Below, piece after piece: positions 1-8,509 of a stretch of DNA of 64,000 nt (position 1 is the stretch's first letter; each line of letters begins with the position of its first letter). The notes under the pieces were generated by a model. That model made no database searches. It saw only the letters and a list, made by a program, of their open reading frames with translations, and was not told the origin of the DNA. Location of the stretch: contig JAEPON010000011.1 of assembly GCA_017642895.1 (NCBI GenBank), positions 86,775 through 150,774 of the forward strand, in the 5' to 3' direction. Source of the stretch: Roseitalea sp. (GTDB lineage Bacteria; Pseudomonadota; Alphaproteobacteria; Rhizobiales; Rhizobiaceae). The position numbers were made by a program, and so were the translations under genes.

Positions 1-319
1 TTTGACACCCACAGAATTGAGGCATCGGCCATGTGACATCGGCCAGCGCCTCAACACAGTTCGCGACTGAGATGACGGCATGGAACGGACAACAGGCGCA
101 CCCGGAATCTGAGGCGGCAAACGGCCGAAACGGGCCTGTCCGCTAATGAGATCAACAGTGCGTGCGTATTCCCATCAAGGCCACGATCCGCGTATCGACA
201 AAAAGGCCGGATACATATCAGCGACTTCCGCTATCGAGCCAATTCTCTCTTGCGAAACGCAGTCGGTCCATACATTTGCCGCCAGAATCGGCCACCCTCT
301 TCGGGGTAACTTCCTTGCC
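1..319. other. Left-edge stretch without a supported gene
   Basis: Short overlapping reading frames exist on both strands, but none shows a recognisable domain, a good ribosome site or a coding-like composition. I see nothing to annotate here; it lies downstream of the methyltransferase gene. Confidence 0.5.
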
Positions 320-913
320 TCAGCTTTTGGCATTGCACAGTCGATAATTGTGCACGCCGTTTCGCTTATGCAGATAGGCGAACAGCCCGGATCGACGAAT
401 TGAGAGGGGAACCAAGCCGGCAATGGGAAACATCCACACGGCCAACGTCCCCTCCGGTTTCAACACACGGTGCATTTCAGGCAGGAGGCGGTTCAGTGGC
501 AATGCCGTTAAAGGATGCCGTAGAGGGATAAGGGGAAGCACACCGAACAGGAGCACCTTGTCGATGCTTGCGGCGTCCAGTCGGGCCTGCAGTGCATCAC
601 GTCGAACTACGCGGACATTTTGCAACCCTGCGGCCTCCACCTTTTCGTTTAAACGGTCGACATAGGCCGCCAGCGGATCCATCGCGATCAAGTGACCCTC
701 GTCGCCGATGATTCGTGCAGCGGCCATGGAGAAGAACCCCGTGCCGCTGCCCACCTCCAGAACGGTCTGACCAGGCTGAAGATCGGCACCGCGAAGGATC
801 TTCTCCGGATCCTGCAGGAGGTGTCGCAACCTGCTCTCCATCGCCGATCCGGCTGGTTTGAGCAGCATGTTTACGAACTTTGATTTGCCCAGATCTTCCG
901 TGCTCATGGTCAT
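320..913 (-). CDS. Class I SAM-dependent methyltransferase
   Basis: A small Rossmann-fold methyltransferase of about 197 residues. The SAM-binding motif I is explicit (VLEVGSGTGFF), followed by an acidic strand end (AMDPLAAYVD) and a later motif containing LPEMHRVLKPEGTLAVW, as in UbiE/arsenite-methyltransferase-like proteins. The N-terminal part resembles families whose leader reads KSKFVNMLLKPAGSAM. I chose the ATG at 913 (MTMSTED); the frame stays open to a TTG at 976 and has another ATG at 907, and no clear Shine-Dalgarno decides between them. The substrate cannot be told from sequence. It lies next to the copper cluster but on the opposite strand, with no evident operon link. Confidence 0.75.
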   Translation of the reverse strand: MTMSTEDLGKSKFVNMLLKPAGSAMESRLRHLLQDPEKILRGADLQPGQTVLEVGSGTGFFSMAAARIIGDEGHLIAMDPLAAYVDRLNEKVEAAGLQNVRVVRRDALQARLDAASIDKVLLFGVLPLIPLRHPLTALPLNRLLPEMHRVLKPEGTLAVWMFPIAGLVPLSIRRSGLFAYLHKRNGVHNYRLCNAKS

Positions 914-1082
914 GTCCAGATATGCATCGGATGGCCGAGTCGGGCCAACGGCCGCTATTGGCGCTCGATCCTTCAAACAACTGCTTCAGCTTAGAGCACC
1001 GTCGATCATACCGGCAAAGGAAGGTCTGCAATCTGATTTGCTTGCGTTTGAGAATCCCAATTCGTTGATTCCTTTCCACGAC

Positions 1083-1637
1083 CTAGAATTCCAACCCAGT
1101 TCGCCGTCGGCCCAGTTCGCGATAGAGCGCTTCGCGCGTCACACCGAGTTCGCGCGCCAAGTCTTGCCATTGTCCTTTCGCCGGCAGGGACCTTCCGCCG
1201 TCGAGCCAGGCGTCTAGCCTTTCTGCGACAGTTCGCAGAGTCCTGATCTCCGCATTTGTACGCGCTCTTTGCAGCGAGGATGCCAGGTGTTCGGACCAAG
1301 CCTGCATGGCCGTGGCATCGGTTGTCAGCCTGTCCCTGAAGACAGCTACCGGAAGGGCGCGCGCAGTCGACGGTTCGATGGCGATGCCGTCACAATGATA
1401 TGTCGGGGCATAGACAGAGGCTTCGGCCAGGACCTGTTCCGGGCCAGCCCGGTGCAGGACCAGGCTTGTGCCGGCGGCCGTGTTGCGCACCAGTGCGAGT
1501 TGCCCCGACACCGTCAGATGGATCGTTCGGACCGTATCGCCAACCCGGAAAAGAGCTTGTCCCTTTTCAAGGGACACAGTTCGGGCATCGTCAAACAGCG
1601 ATGTAATCTGCAGCAACATGATCGCAATCATATGCAT
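1083..1637 (-). CDS. Crp/Fnr-family transcriptional regulator, small
   Basis: About 184 residues. An N-terminal cyclic-nucleotide-binding-like beta roll (roughly residues 15-100, including LEKGQALFRVGDTV and LTVSGQLALVR) is followed by a linker helix and a C-terminal winged-helix DNA-binding region (WQDLARELGVTREALYRELGRR). It has no Fnr-type cysteine cluster, so it is not an obvious iron-sulfur sensor. The frame stays open far upstream through the divergent gene; I take the ATG at 1637 as the earliest sensible start, with alternatives at 1631 (GGGA just upstream) and 1619. It is transcribed divergently from the Spy-like gene at 1689, with about 50 bases between, so it may control that gene; this is inference. 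Confidence 0.75.
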   Translation of the reverse strand: MHMIAIMLLQITSLFDDARTVSLEKGQALFRVGDTVRTIHLTVSGQLALVRNTAAGTSLVLHRAGPEQVLAEASVYAPTYHCDGIAIEPSTARALPVAVFRDRLTTDATAMQAWSEHLASSLQRARTNAEIRTLRTVAERLDAWLDGGRSLPAKGQWQDLARELGVTREALYRELGRRRTGLEF

Positions 1638-1688
1638 CCCAGCGCGCTGATGCCATAGCTTCACCCGCCCAGTTAGTAGGATGCGGAC

Positions 1689-2276
1689 ATGAACCGAACC
1701 ATCACGACGCTGCTCGTAGCCATCATGATGCTGCCGCTGCCGGCCTGGGCCGACGGTGAGCATACCCATGGGCCCTATGCGGGATTTGAGGCGCGCGAGA
1801 TCAAGAGCCTCTCGCAAGAAGATTTGGACGAGTTGCGCCGCGGTGGCGGGTGGGGTCTGGCGCTCTCTGCCGAGCTTTCGGGACGACCTGGCCCCGCTCA
1901 TTTGCTGGAGTTGCGTGACGAACTCGGTCTGAGCGATGCGCAGGTAACTTCTATTTCGACTATCCGGTATGCGATGCGCGCCGACGCGATTGCGGCCGGC
2001 GAACGATTCATCGCGGCGGAGGCGGCCTTGAGTGCCGCATTCGCCGATCCTGATCTCGCAGCGGACGATCTGCGTGCACTCGTCGACGCGGCCGCAGCCA
2101 CGCGCGCCGATCTTCGCTTCGTGCATCTGTCCCGCCACCTGTCCACCCCCCAGCTGCTGACCGCCGACCAGATCGAGCGCTACGCGGTGCTGCGTGGCTA
2201 CTCCGACGATCGCTGCGCCGAGGTTCCTGATGGCCATGATGCGACGCTCTGGCGCCGGCACAATGGATGTGACTGA
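1689..2276 (+). CDS. Spy/CpxP-like periplasmic metal-stress protein
   Basis: 195 residues beginning with a Sec signal peptide (hydrophobic stretch to about residue 21, cleavage near AWA/DGEHTHG). The mature N-terminus is His-rich. The body is almost all helical and contains LRDELGLSDAQV and STPQLLTADQIERYAVLRGY, two copies of the L-T/S-x-x-Q-type motif seen in Spy, CpxP and the CnrX/ZraP periplasmic metal-stress families. In that fold the protein acts as a periplasmic chaperone or metal buffer. It immediately precedes the copper ATPase and its CueR-type promoter, which suggests a copper-stress role. It could also be a metal sensor subunit, but no partner sigma or anti-sigma factor is present. 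Confidence 0.65.
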   Translation: MNRTITTLLVAIMMLPLPAWADGEHTHGPYAGFEAREIKSLSQEDLDELRRGGGWGLALSAELSGRPGPAHLLELRDELGLSDAQVTSISTIRYAMRADAIAAGERFIAAEAALSAAFADPDLAADDLRALVDAAAATRADLRFVHLSRHLSTPQLLTADQIERYAVLRGYSDDRCAEVPDGHDATLWRRHNGCD

Positions 2277-2310
2277 CATCGCAACTGCAAGAGAAAGCAT
2301 TGAACGGCTC

Positions 2311-2341
2311 TTGACCTTCCAGTGACTGGAAGTCCTAACTC
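2311..2341 (+). promoter_or_regulatory. CueR/MerR-type promoter and operator for the copper ATPase
   Basis: A -35 element TTGACC (2311-2316) and a -10 element TAACTC (2336-2341) are separated by 19 bp, the overlong spacer typical of MerR-activated promoters. The spacer holds a perfect dyad CTTCCAGT-G-ACTGGAAG at 2316-2332, matching the CueR/HmrR operator type. It sits 30 bases upstream of the ATPase start. Confidence 0.85.
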
Positions 2342-2370
2342 TGTCGTCGGCAAGCAGGAGATGCGCGGCG

Positions 2371-4809
2371 ATGGACCACAAATTGCACGATGAACGACAC
2401 CACGACGCGAGCGGAAGCTGTTGCGGCGGCCACGATCATGCGCATGACCACAGCACCAATGAAGCGACCGATCCTGCCGCGATCCTGAAGGCAGCGACGG
2501 TTCCCGTCGATGGTAAGGTGATCGATCCGGTCTGCGGGATGTCTGTTGCGGTCGATGCCGACAAGCCGTTGCTTGAGCACAAGGGCGACACGTTCCGCTT
2601 CTGCTCGCAGGGCTGCGGCGACAAGTTTCAGGCCGATCCCTGGTTCTACCTCTCCGGCAACAAGGCCAAGAAAAAGCAGCCTGCGTCGGAAAACACGACC
2701 TACACCTGCCCGATGCATCCGGAGATCGTACAGGAGGGCCCGGGCGCTTGCCCCTTATGCGGCATGGCTCTGGAGCCGATGTTCGGCGTGTCCGACGAAC
2801 CCAATGAGGAACTTGTCGATTTCACGCGACGGCTGTGGGTCAGCGTCGGTGCGGCGATCCCGCTGCTGATCATCACCATGGGTCCGATGCTTGGCCTGCC
2901 GATCCGTACCTGGATCGGCGAGCAGACCGCGCTTTATCTCGAGTTCCTCCTGGCGACGCCGGTCATTTTATGGGCCGCGCTACCGTTCTTCGTGCGCGGT
3001 TGGCAATCGATCCGCACATGGAACCTCAATATGTGGACGCTGATCGCGATCGGTGTCGGCACAGCCTATGTCTACTCGGTCGTCGCGACATTTCTGCCGG
3101 GCCTGTTTCCGGCAGGGCTGCAAATGCCTGGTGGGCACATGCCGGTTTACTATGAAGCGGCCGTGGTGATCGTGGCGCTGGTCTTTGTCGGCCAGGTGCT
3201 CGAACTGCGCGCCCGTGAGCGGACCGGTGACGCGATCCGCGCGCTGCTCGATCTTGCGCCGAAGACCGCCCGCCGCATCACGCCCGATGGCGACGAATAT
3301 GACGCGCCGCTCGATAACATCGTCGAGGGCGACCGGCTGCGCGTGCGACCGGGTGAAGCGATCCCGGTCGACGCGACCGTGATCGAGGGCAAGACCTCGG
3401 TCGACGAGAGCATGCTCACGGGCGAACCGTTGCCCGTCGAGAAGGGTTCTGGCGACGCGGTTACCGGCGGCACGCTCAACAAGAACGGCAGCCTGATCAT
3501 TGAAGCCCGAAAGGTTGGCGATGAGACCATGCTGGCGCAGATCGTGGCCATGGTGGCGTCCGCGCAAAGATCGCGCGCGCCGATCCAGGGTCTGGCCGAC
3601 CGCGTGGCGTCGTACTTCGTGCCGACAGTCGTCATTGTCGCCGCGCTGGCGTTTCTGGTCTGGCTGGTCGTCGGCCCGGAGCCGGCCTTCGTCTTCGCGA
3701 TCCTGTCGGCGGTCTCGGTGCTGATCATCGCTTGTCCCTGCGCGCTGGGGCTGGCGACGCCAATGTCCATCATGACCGCCACCGGCCGCGGCGCGCAGGC
3801 GGGCGTGCTGATCAAAGACGCCGAGGCGCTCGAACGCATGGCGCGCGTCGATACGCTGGTCGTCGACAAGACCGGCACGCTGACCGAAGGCAGGCCGACA
3901 CTCACTGATGTGGTCACCTTTGGCGACACCGACGAAGCCGAGTTGTTGGCCCTTGTCCGCGGCCTTGAGGCCGGATCAGAGCATCCGCTGGCCGAAGCGA
4001 TTGTCGCCGGCATTGAAGAGCGCGGCATCGAGGCCCGTGGCGTTGCCGAGTTCGAAGCCATTACTGGCATGGGCGTGCGTGGGCAAGCGAACGGTACGAC
4101 AATCGCTCTGGGTAATGCGGCGATGATGGACCTTGCGGATGTCGATCACAGCGCTGCCGACGAGCAGGCTGATGCGCTGCGCGCCGAGGGCAAGACGGCG
4201 ATGTTCGTCGCGATCGGCGGACAACTCGCTGGGCTGATCGCCGTCTCCGATCCGATCAAGAAGACCGCCCCCGCCGCGATCAAGGCACTGCACGAAGCCG
4301 GTCTGCGCATCATCATGGCGACCGGCGACAATGAGCGCACCGCGCGGGCTGTCGCAGAGCAGCTCGGCATCGATGAGGTCCGTGCCGGTGTTCTACCCGA
4401 AGACAAGAAGGCGCTTGTCGACGAACTGCATGCGCGAGGGCACAAGGTCGCCATGGCAGGCGACGGGGTCAATGATGCGCCGGCGCTGGCCGCCGCCGAA
4501 GTCGGCATCGCCATGGGCACCGGCGCCGATGTCGCCATGGAAAGTGCCGGCATCACGCTTCTGAAGGGCGATATCGGTGGTGTCGTGCGGGCCCGCAAAC
4601 TTGCCGAGGCAACCTTGCGCAACATCAAGCAGAACCTGTTCTTCGCCTTTGTCTACAATTCCGCCGGCGTGCCGGTCGCAGCCGGCGTGCTCTATCCCGT
4701 GTTCGGCGTCTTGCTGTCACCCATGATCGCTGCCGCCGCCATGAGCCTGTCTTCGGTCTCGGTCATCTCAAACGCGCTCAGGCTGCGTGCCGTCAAGCTC
4801 GATGCTTGA
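2371..4809 (+). CDS. copA: Copper-translocating P1B-type ATPase with YHS and heavy-metal-binding domains
   Basis: An 812-residue inner-membrane Cu(I) exporter driven by ATP. In order: a His/Cys-rich N-terminus (residues 1-30), a YHS-type domain from D52 (DPVCGMSV), a heavy-metal-binding domain from Y111 (YTCPMHPEI...CPLCGMAL), membrane segments, the actuator [10 protein letters not shown], the transmembrane metal motif CPC (C455-C457), the phosphorylated aspartate in DKTGT (D499) and the hinge [11 protein letters not shown] marks Cu/Ag specificity. There is no classic CxxC HMA domain; the YHS and HMBD domains take that place, as in many plasmid-borne copper ATPases. It follows a CueR-type promoter and is followed at once by the second such promoter and the regulator gene. 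Confidence 0.95.
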   Translation: MDHKLHDERHHDASGSCCGGHDHAHDHSTNEATDPAAILKAATVPVDGKVIDPVCGMSVAVDADKPLLEHKGDTFRFCSQGCGDKFQADPWFYLSGNKAKKKQPASENTTYTCPMHPEIVQEGPGACPLCGMALEPMFGVSDEPNEELVDFTRRLWVSVGAAIPLLIITMGPMLGLPIRTWIGEQTALYLEFLLATPVILWAALPFFVRGWQSIRTWNLNMWTLIAIGVGTAYVYSVVATFLPGLFPAGLQMPGGHMPVYYEAAVVIVALVFVGQVLELRARERTGDAIRALLDLAPKTARRITPDGDEYDAPLDNIVEGDRLRVRPGEAIPVDATVIEGKTSVDESMLTGEPLPVEKGSGDAVTGGTLNKNGSLIIEARKVGDETMLAQIVAMVASAQRSRAPIQGLADRVASYFVPTVVIVAALAFLVWLVVGPEPAFVFAILSAVSVLIIACPCALGLATPMSIMTATGRGAQAGVLIKDAEALERMARVDTLVVDKTGTLTEGRPTLTDVVTFGDTDEAELLALVRGLEAGSEHPLAEAIVAGIEERGIEARGVAEFEAITGMGVRGQANGTTIALGNAAMMDLADVDHSAADEQADALRAEGKTAMFVAIGGQLAGLIAVSDPIKKTAPAAIKALHEAGLRIIMATGDNERTARAVAEQLGIDEVRAGVLPEDKKALVDELHARGHKVAMAGDGVNDAPALAAAEVGIAMGTGADVAMESAGITLLKGDIGGVVRARKLAEATLRNIKQNLFFAFVYNSAGVPVAAGVLYPVFGVLLSPMIAAAAMSLSSVSVISNALRLRAVKLDA

Positions 4810-4836
4810 CCTTCCAGTTGGTGGAATGTGTATCGG
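4806..4836 (+). promoter_or_regulatory. Second CueR/MerR-type promoter, upstream of the regulator
   Basis: TTGACC (4806-4811) and TATCGG (4831-4836) again lie 19 bp apart, with an imperfect dyad TTCCAGT-T-GGTGGAA at 4812-4826 matching the ATPase operator closely. The -35 overlaps the ATPase stop codon. It should drive the small frame at 4843, the regulator and the downstream copper genes, implying autoregulation. Confidence 0.75.
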
Positions 4837-4842
4837 TCGGCC

Positions 4843-5028
4843 ATGAACAGGATCGCTGAACCCGTCGACGAGTGGATTGGAACTCGGGAGACTAACGCCG
4901 GCGAAATCCGGTCAGCGTCAGCGTTCCGCCAACGGGCACGCCGGCTCGGGTTCTCGGAATCCGAAATCGACAGACTTGTGAAGCTCTACGGATATCGGGA
5001 TGAGGAGCGGGCCGATGAATATCGGTGA
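4843..5028 (+). CDS. Short ORF resembling the dimerisation-helix part of a MerR regulator
   Basis: 61 residues, ending inside the start of the downstream regulator. Its second half, AFRQRARRLGFSESEIDRLV, aligns with AFLQRARGLGFSIEECRLLL of the regulator at 5015 but lacks the N-terminal winged helix and the metal-binding loop. The ATG at 4843 lies about where transcription from the CueR-type promoter should begin, so it would be read from a leaderless or near-leaderless message. It may be a gene remnant or a tiny MerR-like modulator. The regulator's ribosome site (GAGGAG, 5002-5007) sits within its last codons, so translation of the two could be coupled. Confidence 0.45.
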   Translation: MNRIAEPVDEWIGTRETNAGEIRSASAFRQRARRLGFSESEIDRLVKLYGYRDEERADEYR

Positions 5029-5413
5029 AGTTGCAGAGCGCACCGGACTTCCAGCCAAGACAATCCGCTACTACGAAGACATTGATCTTGTTCGCCCCGC
5101 CCGTGCGCCCAACGGATATCGCGACTATGGCGAGGACGACGTTCATCGCCTCGCTTTCCTGCAGCGGGCGCGTGGTCTTGGATTCTCGATCGAGGAGTGC
5201 CGGCTGCTCTTGTCGCTCTATCAGGACAAGGACCGTGCGAGCGCAGACGTCAAGGCACTCGCCCTCGACAAGATCACCGAAATCGACCGCAAGCTGGCAG
5301 AGCTGCAATCGCTGCGCACGACACTCAAGCGTCTCGCCGACACCTGCCACGGCGATGACCGACCCGAGTGTCCGATCATCGATGAAATCGCCAAGGGGCC
5401 GACGCTTCAATGA
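5015..5413 (+). CDS. cueR: CueR/HmrR-type copper-responsive MerR regulator
   Basis: 132 residues. The N-terminal MerR winged helix (MNIGEVAERTGLPAKTIRYY) is followed by the dimerisation helix and a metal loop with C111 and C119 (CHGDDRPEC), matching the two-cysteine Cu(I) site of CueR (C112 and C120 in E. coli). Cu(I) binding switches the protein to an activator that untwists promoters with 19-20 bp spacers, and two such promoters lie at 2311 and 4806. I chose the ATG at 5015 because GAGGAG lies 7 bases upstream; a longer start at 5000 would fall inside that ribosome site. The gene overlaps the following cytochrome start by 4 bases. Confidence 0.9.
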   Translation: MNIGEVAERTGLPAKTIRYYEDIDLVRPARAPNGYRDYGEDDVHRLAFLQRARGLGFSIEECRLLLSLYQDKDRASADVKALALDKITEIDRKLAELQSLRTTLKRLADTCHGDDRPECPIIDEIAKGPTLQ

Positions 5414-5820
5414 TGCGCTTGGCTGGCTTGGCAGTACTGGCAGCGTTTGTGGCGGCGATCGTCGTTTGGCGACTAACCAGACCAACACCCGAAGGCGACG
5501 GTACAGCCATGGCGGACGTGGTGGTACCGGATCTCTCCGCGCAGGCCACCCTCGGCAAGACGCTGTTTGACGCCAGTTGCGCCGACTGCCATGGCGCAAA
5601 TGCCGCCGGCCAGGACGGCGTGGCGCCGCCGCTCGTCCACATCATCTATGAACCCAGTCATCACTCCGACGCGTCGTTCCATCTTGCCGTGCAGAACGGT
5701 GTGCGGGCCCATCATTGGAGCTTTGGCGATATGCCACCCGTCGAAGGCGTTGGCGAGGCCGACGTAACGGCGATCATCGCCCATATCCGCGAACTGCAAC
5801 GCGCCAACGGCATCAAATGA
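5410..5820 (+). CDS. Small membrane-anchored class I cytochrome c
   Basis: 136 residues: an N-terminal hydrophobic anchor or signal (residues 3-20), then one haem c site CADCH near residue 56, and methionines C-terminal to it (DMPPVEGVG) that could supply the distal ligand. This is the fold of small periplasmic electron carriers. It overlaps the cueR stop by 4 bases (ATGATG), so it belongs to the copper operon. With the multicopper oxidase downstream it may carry electrons released by Cu(I) oxidation or feed the respiratory chain; this role is inference. A second, different small cytochrome is encoded at 8015 in the same operon. Confidence 0.8.
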   Translation: MMRLAGLAVLAAFVAAIVVWRLTRPTPEGDGTAMADVVVPDLSAQATLGKTLFDASCADCHGANAAGQDGVAPPLVHIIYEPSHHSDASFHLAVQNGVRAHHWSFGDMPPVEGVGEADVTAIIAHIRELQRANGIK

Positions 5821-5833
5821 CAAGGACACCTCC

Positions 5834-6190
5834 ATGAAATCACTCACCCCGACCACTCTGGCCATGCTTGCGATGCTCGTGCCGGCCACGGCCCATTCGC
5901 CGCTTGAAACGTCCGTGCCTGCCGATGGCGACGAATTGACCGCCGTCCCAGAGGCGATCGACATGACCTTTGCAGCCCCGGCGCGCGTGATGAAGGTCGA
6001 GATGATCCACACCAATGGCGATGCCAGCCACACGGTGACGGTCGATATTCCGACGCGCGACGAGATCGAAACCATCAGCTTGACGCCGGACTTCATGGGC
6101 GCGGGCGCCTATCAGGTCGACTGGCGCGCACTAAGCGAGGACGGCCATGTCATCACCGGCACGTTCTCCTTCACCGTCACCGGCGAATAG
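5834..6190 (+). CDS. copC: CopC-type periplasmic copper-binding protein
   Basis: 118 residues with a short Sec signal (cleavage near TAHS, leaving an N-terminal His as in CopC). The mature protein is a CopC/YobA beta sandwich: SPLETSVPADGDEL at the front, IDMTFAAPARVMKVE, and the C-terminal signature YQVDWRALSEDGHVITGTFS. The N-terminal His and the His in DGHV match the Cu(II) ligands of single-site CopC proteins. A ribosome site lies in AAGGACACCTCC just before the ATG. It delivers or buffers periplasmic copper, probably with CopD encoded directly after it (3-base gap). Confidence 0.9.
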   Translation: MKSLTPTTLAMLAMLVPATAHSPLETSVPADGDELTAVPEAIDMTFAAPARVMKVEMIHTNGDASHTVTVDIPTRDEIETISLTPDFMGAGAYQVDWRALSEDGHVITGTFSFTVTGE

Positions 6191-6193
6191 GCC

Positions 6194-7075
6194 TTGGAGA
6201 ACGCGGTCGATCTGTGGAGCCTTTTGGCCGCCGCCAGCAAGTTTGTGATCTATGTCGCGAGCTTCCTGGCCGTCGGTACGCTCCTGTTCCGCATCGCCCT
6301 GCCGCGCGCCGGAGACGAGCTGGCCGACGCCCTGAGGCCGCTGGCGATCAGGGCGGCGGTCGTCGCCATTCTCGCCACGCTGTTCCGCGTGATGGTGCAG
6401 GCCGGCCGGCTGATGGACGAATGGTCCGGCATGATCGATCCCGAAATCATCGCAATCAGCCTGGAAGGCCCGCTGGGGCAATCGACATATGTTCGCTTGG
6501 GCGGGCTGGCGCTGATTCTGCTTGCTGCGCTGTTTCGGCCGGTGCGGGCGCCAGCGACCCTGTTCGGGGCCATCATGGTTGCCGGCTCGTTTGCCCTGAC
6601 CGGCCATGCCACGCGCGATCCGCAATGGCTGCTCGGTGGGTTGATCACATTCCACCTGCTGGCCGTCGCCTACTGGTTTGGCGCCTTGGCGCCGCTTCAT
6701 CGCCTGACCCGGTTCGACGGCGGGACATCCCATGCCGCCCACATCGCCGACCGTTTCGGCAAGCAGGCCAGCATCATCGTGCCGATGCTGATACTGGCAG
6801 GCACCGGATTTGCTTATGTGTTGCTGGGCGGTATCGAGCCGCTGTGGAGTACGGGCTATGGGCGCATGCTGCTGGCAAAGATCGCCATTGTCGCCGTCGT
6901 GCTCGGCATCGCGGCACTGAACAAATGGCGCTTTGTTCCAGCGCTCGCCGCCGATGGGGGAAGCGCCGCATCTGCATTTCGGCGCTCTCTTCGCGTGGAA
7001 GCGGTTGTGTTTTTGCTTGTCTTTGCGGCGACCGCGTTCCTGACCACCTCGTTCACGGTCCCGGAGGCGGGATGA
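6194..7075 (+). CDS. copD: CopD-family copper transport membrane protein
   Basis: 293 residues with about eight hydrophobic membrane segments and the CopD-type signatures ALFRPVRAPATLFGA, GHATRDPQWLLGGLITFHLL and WFGALAPLHRLTRF, including the conserved His residues of the family. CopD works with CopC to move copper across the inner membrane. The frame begins with TTG at 6194, just after the copC stop at 6190; no ATG lies near, so I accept TTG despite a weak ribosome site. A different frame is open throughout (6214-7146) but codes for nothing recognisable. Confidence 0.85.
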   Translation: MENAVDLWSLLAAASKFVIYVASFLAVGTLLFRIALPRAGDELADALRPLAIRAAVVAILATLFRVMVQAGRLMDEWSGMIDPEIIAISLEGPLGQSTYVRLGGLALILLAALFRPVRAPATLFGAIMVAGSFALTGHATRDPQWLLGGLITFHLLAVAYWFGALAPLHRLTRFDGGTSHAAHIADRFGKQASIIVPMLILAGTGFAYVLLGGIEPLWSTGYGRMLLAKIAIVAVVLGIAALNKWRFVPALAADGGSAASAFRRSLRVEAVVFLLVFAATAFLTTSFTVPEAG

Positions 7076-7142
7076 TGACGGATCAATCGGATGTGAAGGT
7101 TGGTCTCTGGAAGGGCTGCGGCACTTGCCGTATCAATGTCAT

Positions 7143-7475
7143 ATGAGATATGTCCTCAGCATGATCGTTGTGCTGGCGCTGGTGACGGCGATGACCGTCC
7201 ATGGCGGTCAGAACACGGGCCAAGCCTCCGCGGCGGGGCACGTCCATGCCGAGATGGCGACCGAAACCATTGCCGACATGCTTGCCGATTGCTGCGATGT
7301 GGCAGATGGCCAGATTCATCACACGATGAGCGGCTGCGCCCTGGCCGACATGGCACCCGTTCCATTGATCGCGGTTGAGCGCGACACCACCGAAGCGGGC
7401 CTGCGGTTCGCGCGATCGCGCGCCATGCCGGACAGCCCTCTGGATACGCCCATCCGACCGCCGATTGCCGCCTGA
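7143..7475 (+). CDS. Small secreted Cys/His-containing protein of the copper operon
   Basis: About 110 residues. A hydrophobic N-terminus (residues 3-20, VLSMIVVLALVTAM) looks like a signal peptide, followed by a region with HVHAEM, DCCDVADGQIHHTMSGC and a Pro/Arg-rich tail. The Cys-Cys, His-His and lone Cys could form a metal site. I chose the ATG at 7143 (MRYVLSM) over the in-frame ATG at 7125 because the signal peptide then starts in the normal way. It resembles short DUF2946-like or other uncharacterised copper-operon proteins; function unknown. It lies between copD and the DUF411 gene on the same strand. Confidence 0.6.
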   Translation: MRYVLSMIVVLALVTAMTVHGGQNTGQASAAGHVHAEMATETIADMLADCCDVADGQIHHTMSGCALADMAPVPLIAVERDTTEAGLRFARSRAMPDSPLDTPIRPPIAA

Positions 7476-7535
7476 TTTCCGTTCCCTGGCGCCATGTGTG
7501 GCGCCGACACGAAATCACGCCAATCGAGGTCAATC

Positions 7536-8018
7536 ATGATCACCAGACGTACATTTCTGCTTGGCGCCGCGCTGACGGCGGCCACAAGCATCGCAATCGG
7601 CAACGCCCAGGCACGACAAGCCGACCCTGACAAAACCATCACCGTCTTCAAAACACCCTGGTGCGGCTGCTGCCAGATCTGGGCCGACGAGATGATCGCG
7701 GCGGGATACACGGTCGAAACCCGCGACGTGGAGGATCTGGCGCCGATCAAGCGGCAGGCCGGCGTCACCGACAATCTCGCCGCCTGCCATACATCGGTGA
7801 TCGGCGGAACGCGCCGGTATGTGCTTGAAGGCCATGTGCCTCTTCAAGCGGTGGAGAAACTGATGCGCGAGAAGCCGGACATTGCCGGCATCGCCGTGCC
7901 CGGCATGCCGGCGGGTTCGCTCGGCATGGGCTACGATCCCGGTGCCCGCTACGATGTCTATGCCTTTTCGCGGCAAGGCGGTGAGCCGCCATCTGTGTTC
8001 CTCCGGATGGGCCAATGA
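7536..8018 (+). CDS. DUF411 periplasmic protein (CopG-like metal-binding)
   Basis: 160 residues. It begins with a twin-arginine-like signal (MITRRTFLLGAALTAATS) and carries the DUF411 thioredoxin-like signature TPWCGCCQIWADEM, then AACHTSVIGGTRRYVLEGHV and PAGSLGMGYDPG. Proteins of this family accompany copper or mercury resistance operons and bind copper through the Cys pair. The ATG at 7536 follows GAGGTCA; an upstream in-frame ATG at 7494 would put 14 charged residues before the signal, so I reject it. The stop overlaps the next cytochrome start by 4 bases. Confidence 0.85.
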   Translation: MITRRTFLLGAALTAATSIAIGNAQARQADPDKTITVFKTPWCGCCQIWADEMIAAGYTVETRDVEDLAPIKRQAGVTDNLAACHTSVIGGTRRYVLEGHVPLQAVEKLMREKPDIAGIAVPGMPAGSLGMGYDPGARYDVYAFSRQGGEPPSVFLRMGQ

Positions 8019-8509
8019 CCCGAACGGTCTGGCTTGCCCTGGGCGGCGTTGTGGCGGTCGCCATCGCCGCTACTCTGGCGGTTTCACGTTCGGGCGATGA
8101 TGCGACCGATCCCGCCCAATTGCTGCGCGCGAACGATGCCCAAATCGTAGCGCGGGGCGAGACGGTCTATCGAGAGCATTGCGCCGCCTGCCACGGCGCC
8201 AATCTCGAGGGTGAAGTTGCGGACTGGCGTTCACCCGGTCTCGACGGGCTGCTTCCCGCACCGCCGCATGATGCGACCGGGCACACCTGGCACCACCCCG
8301 ATCAGGTGTTGTTCGACATCACCAAGCTGGGCGTTGCGCGGGCGGCCAACCTTCCGAACCACCAGTCGGCCATGCCCGCCTACGACGGCATACTGACCGA
8401 CGAGGACATCATTGCGGTTCTGAGTTTCATCAAGAGCAGCTGGCCGGACGATATCCGCCAGCGCCATGACGAACTCAATCGCGTCTACAATACGGAACCT
8501 CGATCATGA
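8015..8509 (+). CDS. Small class I cytochrome c of the copper operon
   Basis: 164 residues: an N-terminal membrane anchor (WLALGGVVAVAIAATLAV), one haem site CAACH near residue 55 followed by GANLEGE, and a distal-ligand region containing SAMPAYDGILTDEDIIAVLSF, typical of class I cytochromes where a Met follows a Pro-rich loop. It overlaps both neighbours (ATGA with the DUF411 gene, 4 bases with the oxidase gene), so it should be made together with the multicopper oxidase. A direct electron link to that enzyme is a reasonable inference, not shown by sequence. Confidence 0.85.
   Translation: MTRTVWLALGGVVAVAIAATLAVSRSGDDATDPAQLLRANDAQIVARGETVYREHCAACHGANLEGEVADWRSPGLDGLLPAPPHDATGHTWHHPDQVLFDITKLGVARAANLPNHQSAMPAYDGILTDEDIIAVLSFIKSSWPDDIRQRHDELNRVYNTEPRS

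Noticed and set aside
1638..2381. N-terminal extension of the Crp-like regulator frame
   Set aside because: It runs antisense through the Spy-like gene and into the CueR promoter and has no homology, so the start was set at 1637.
3150..4070. A 306-codon minus-strand frame inside the copper ATPase gene
   Set aside because: Low-complexity Ser/Thr/Ala-rich translation, a typical shadow of a GC-rich gene.
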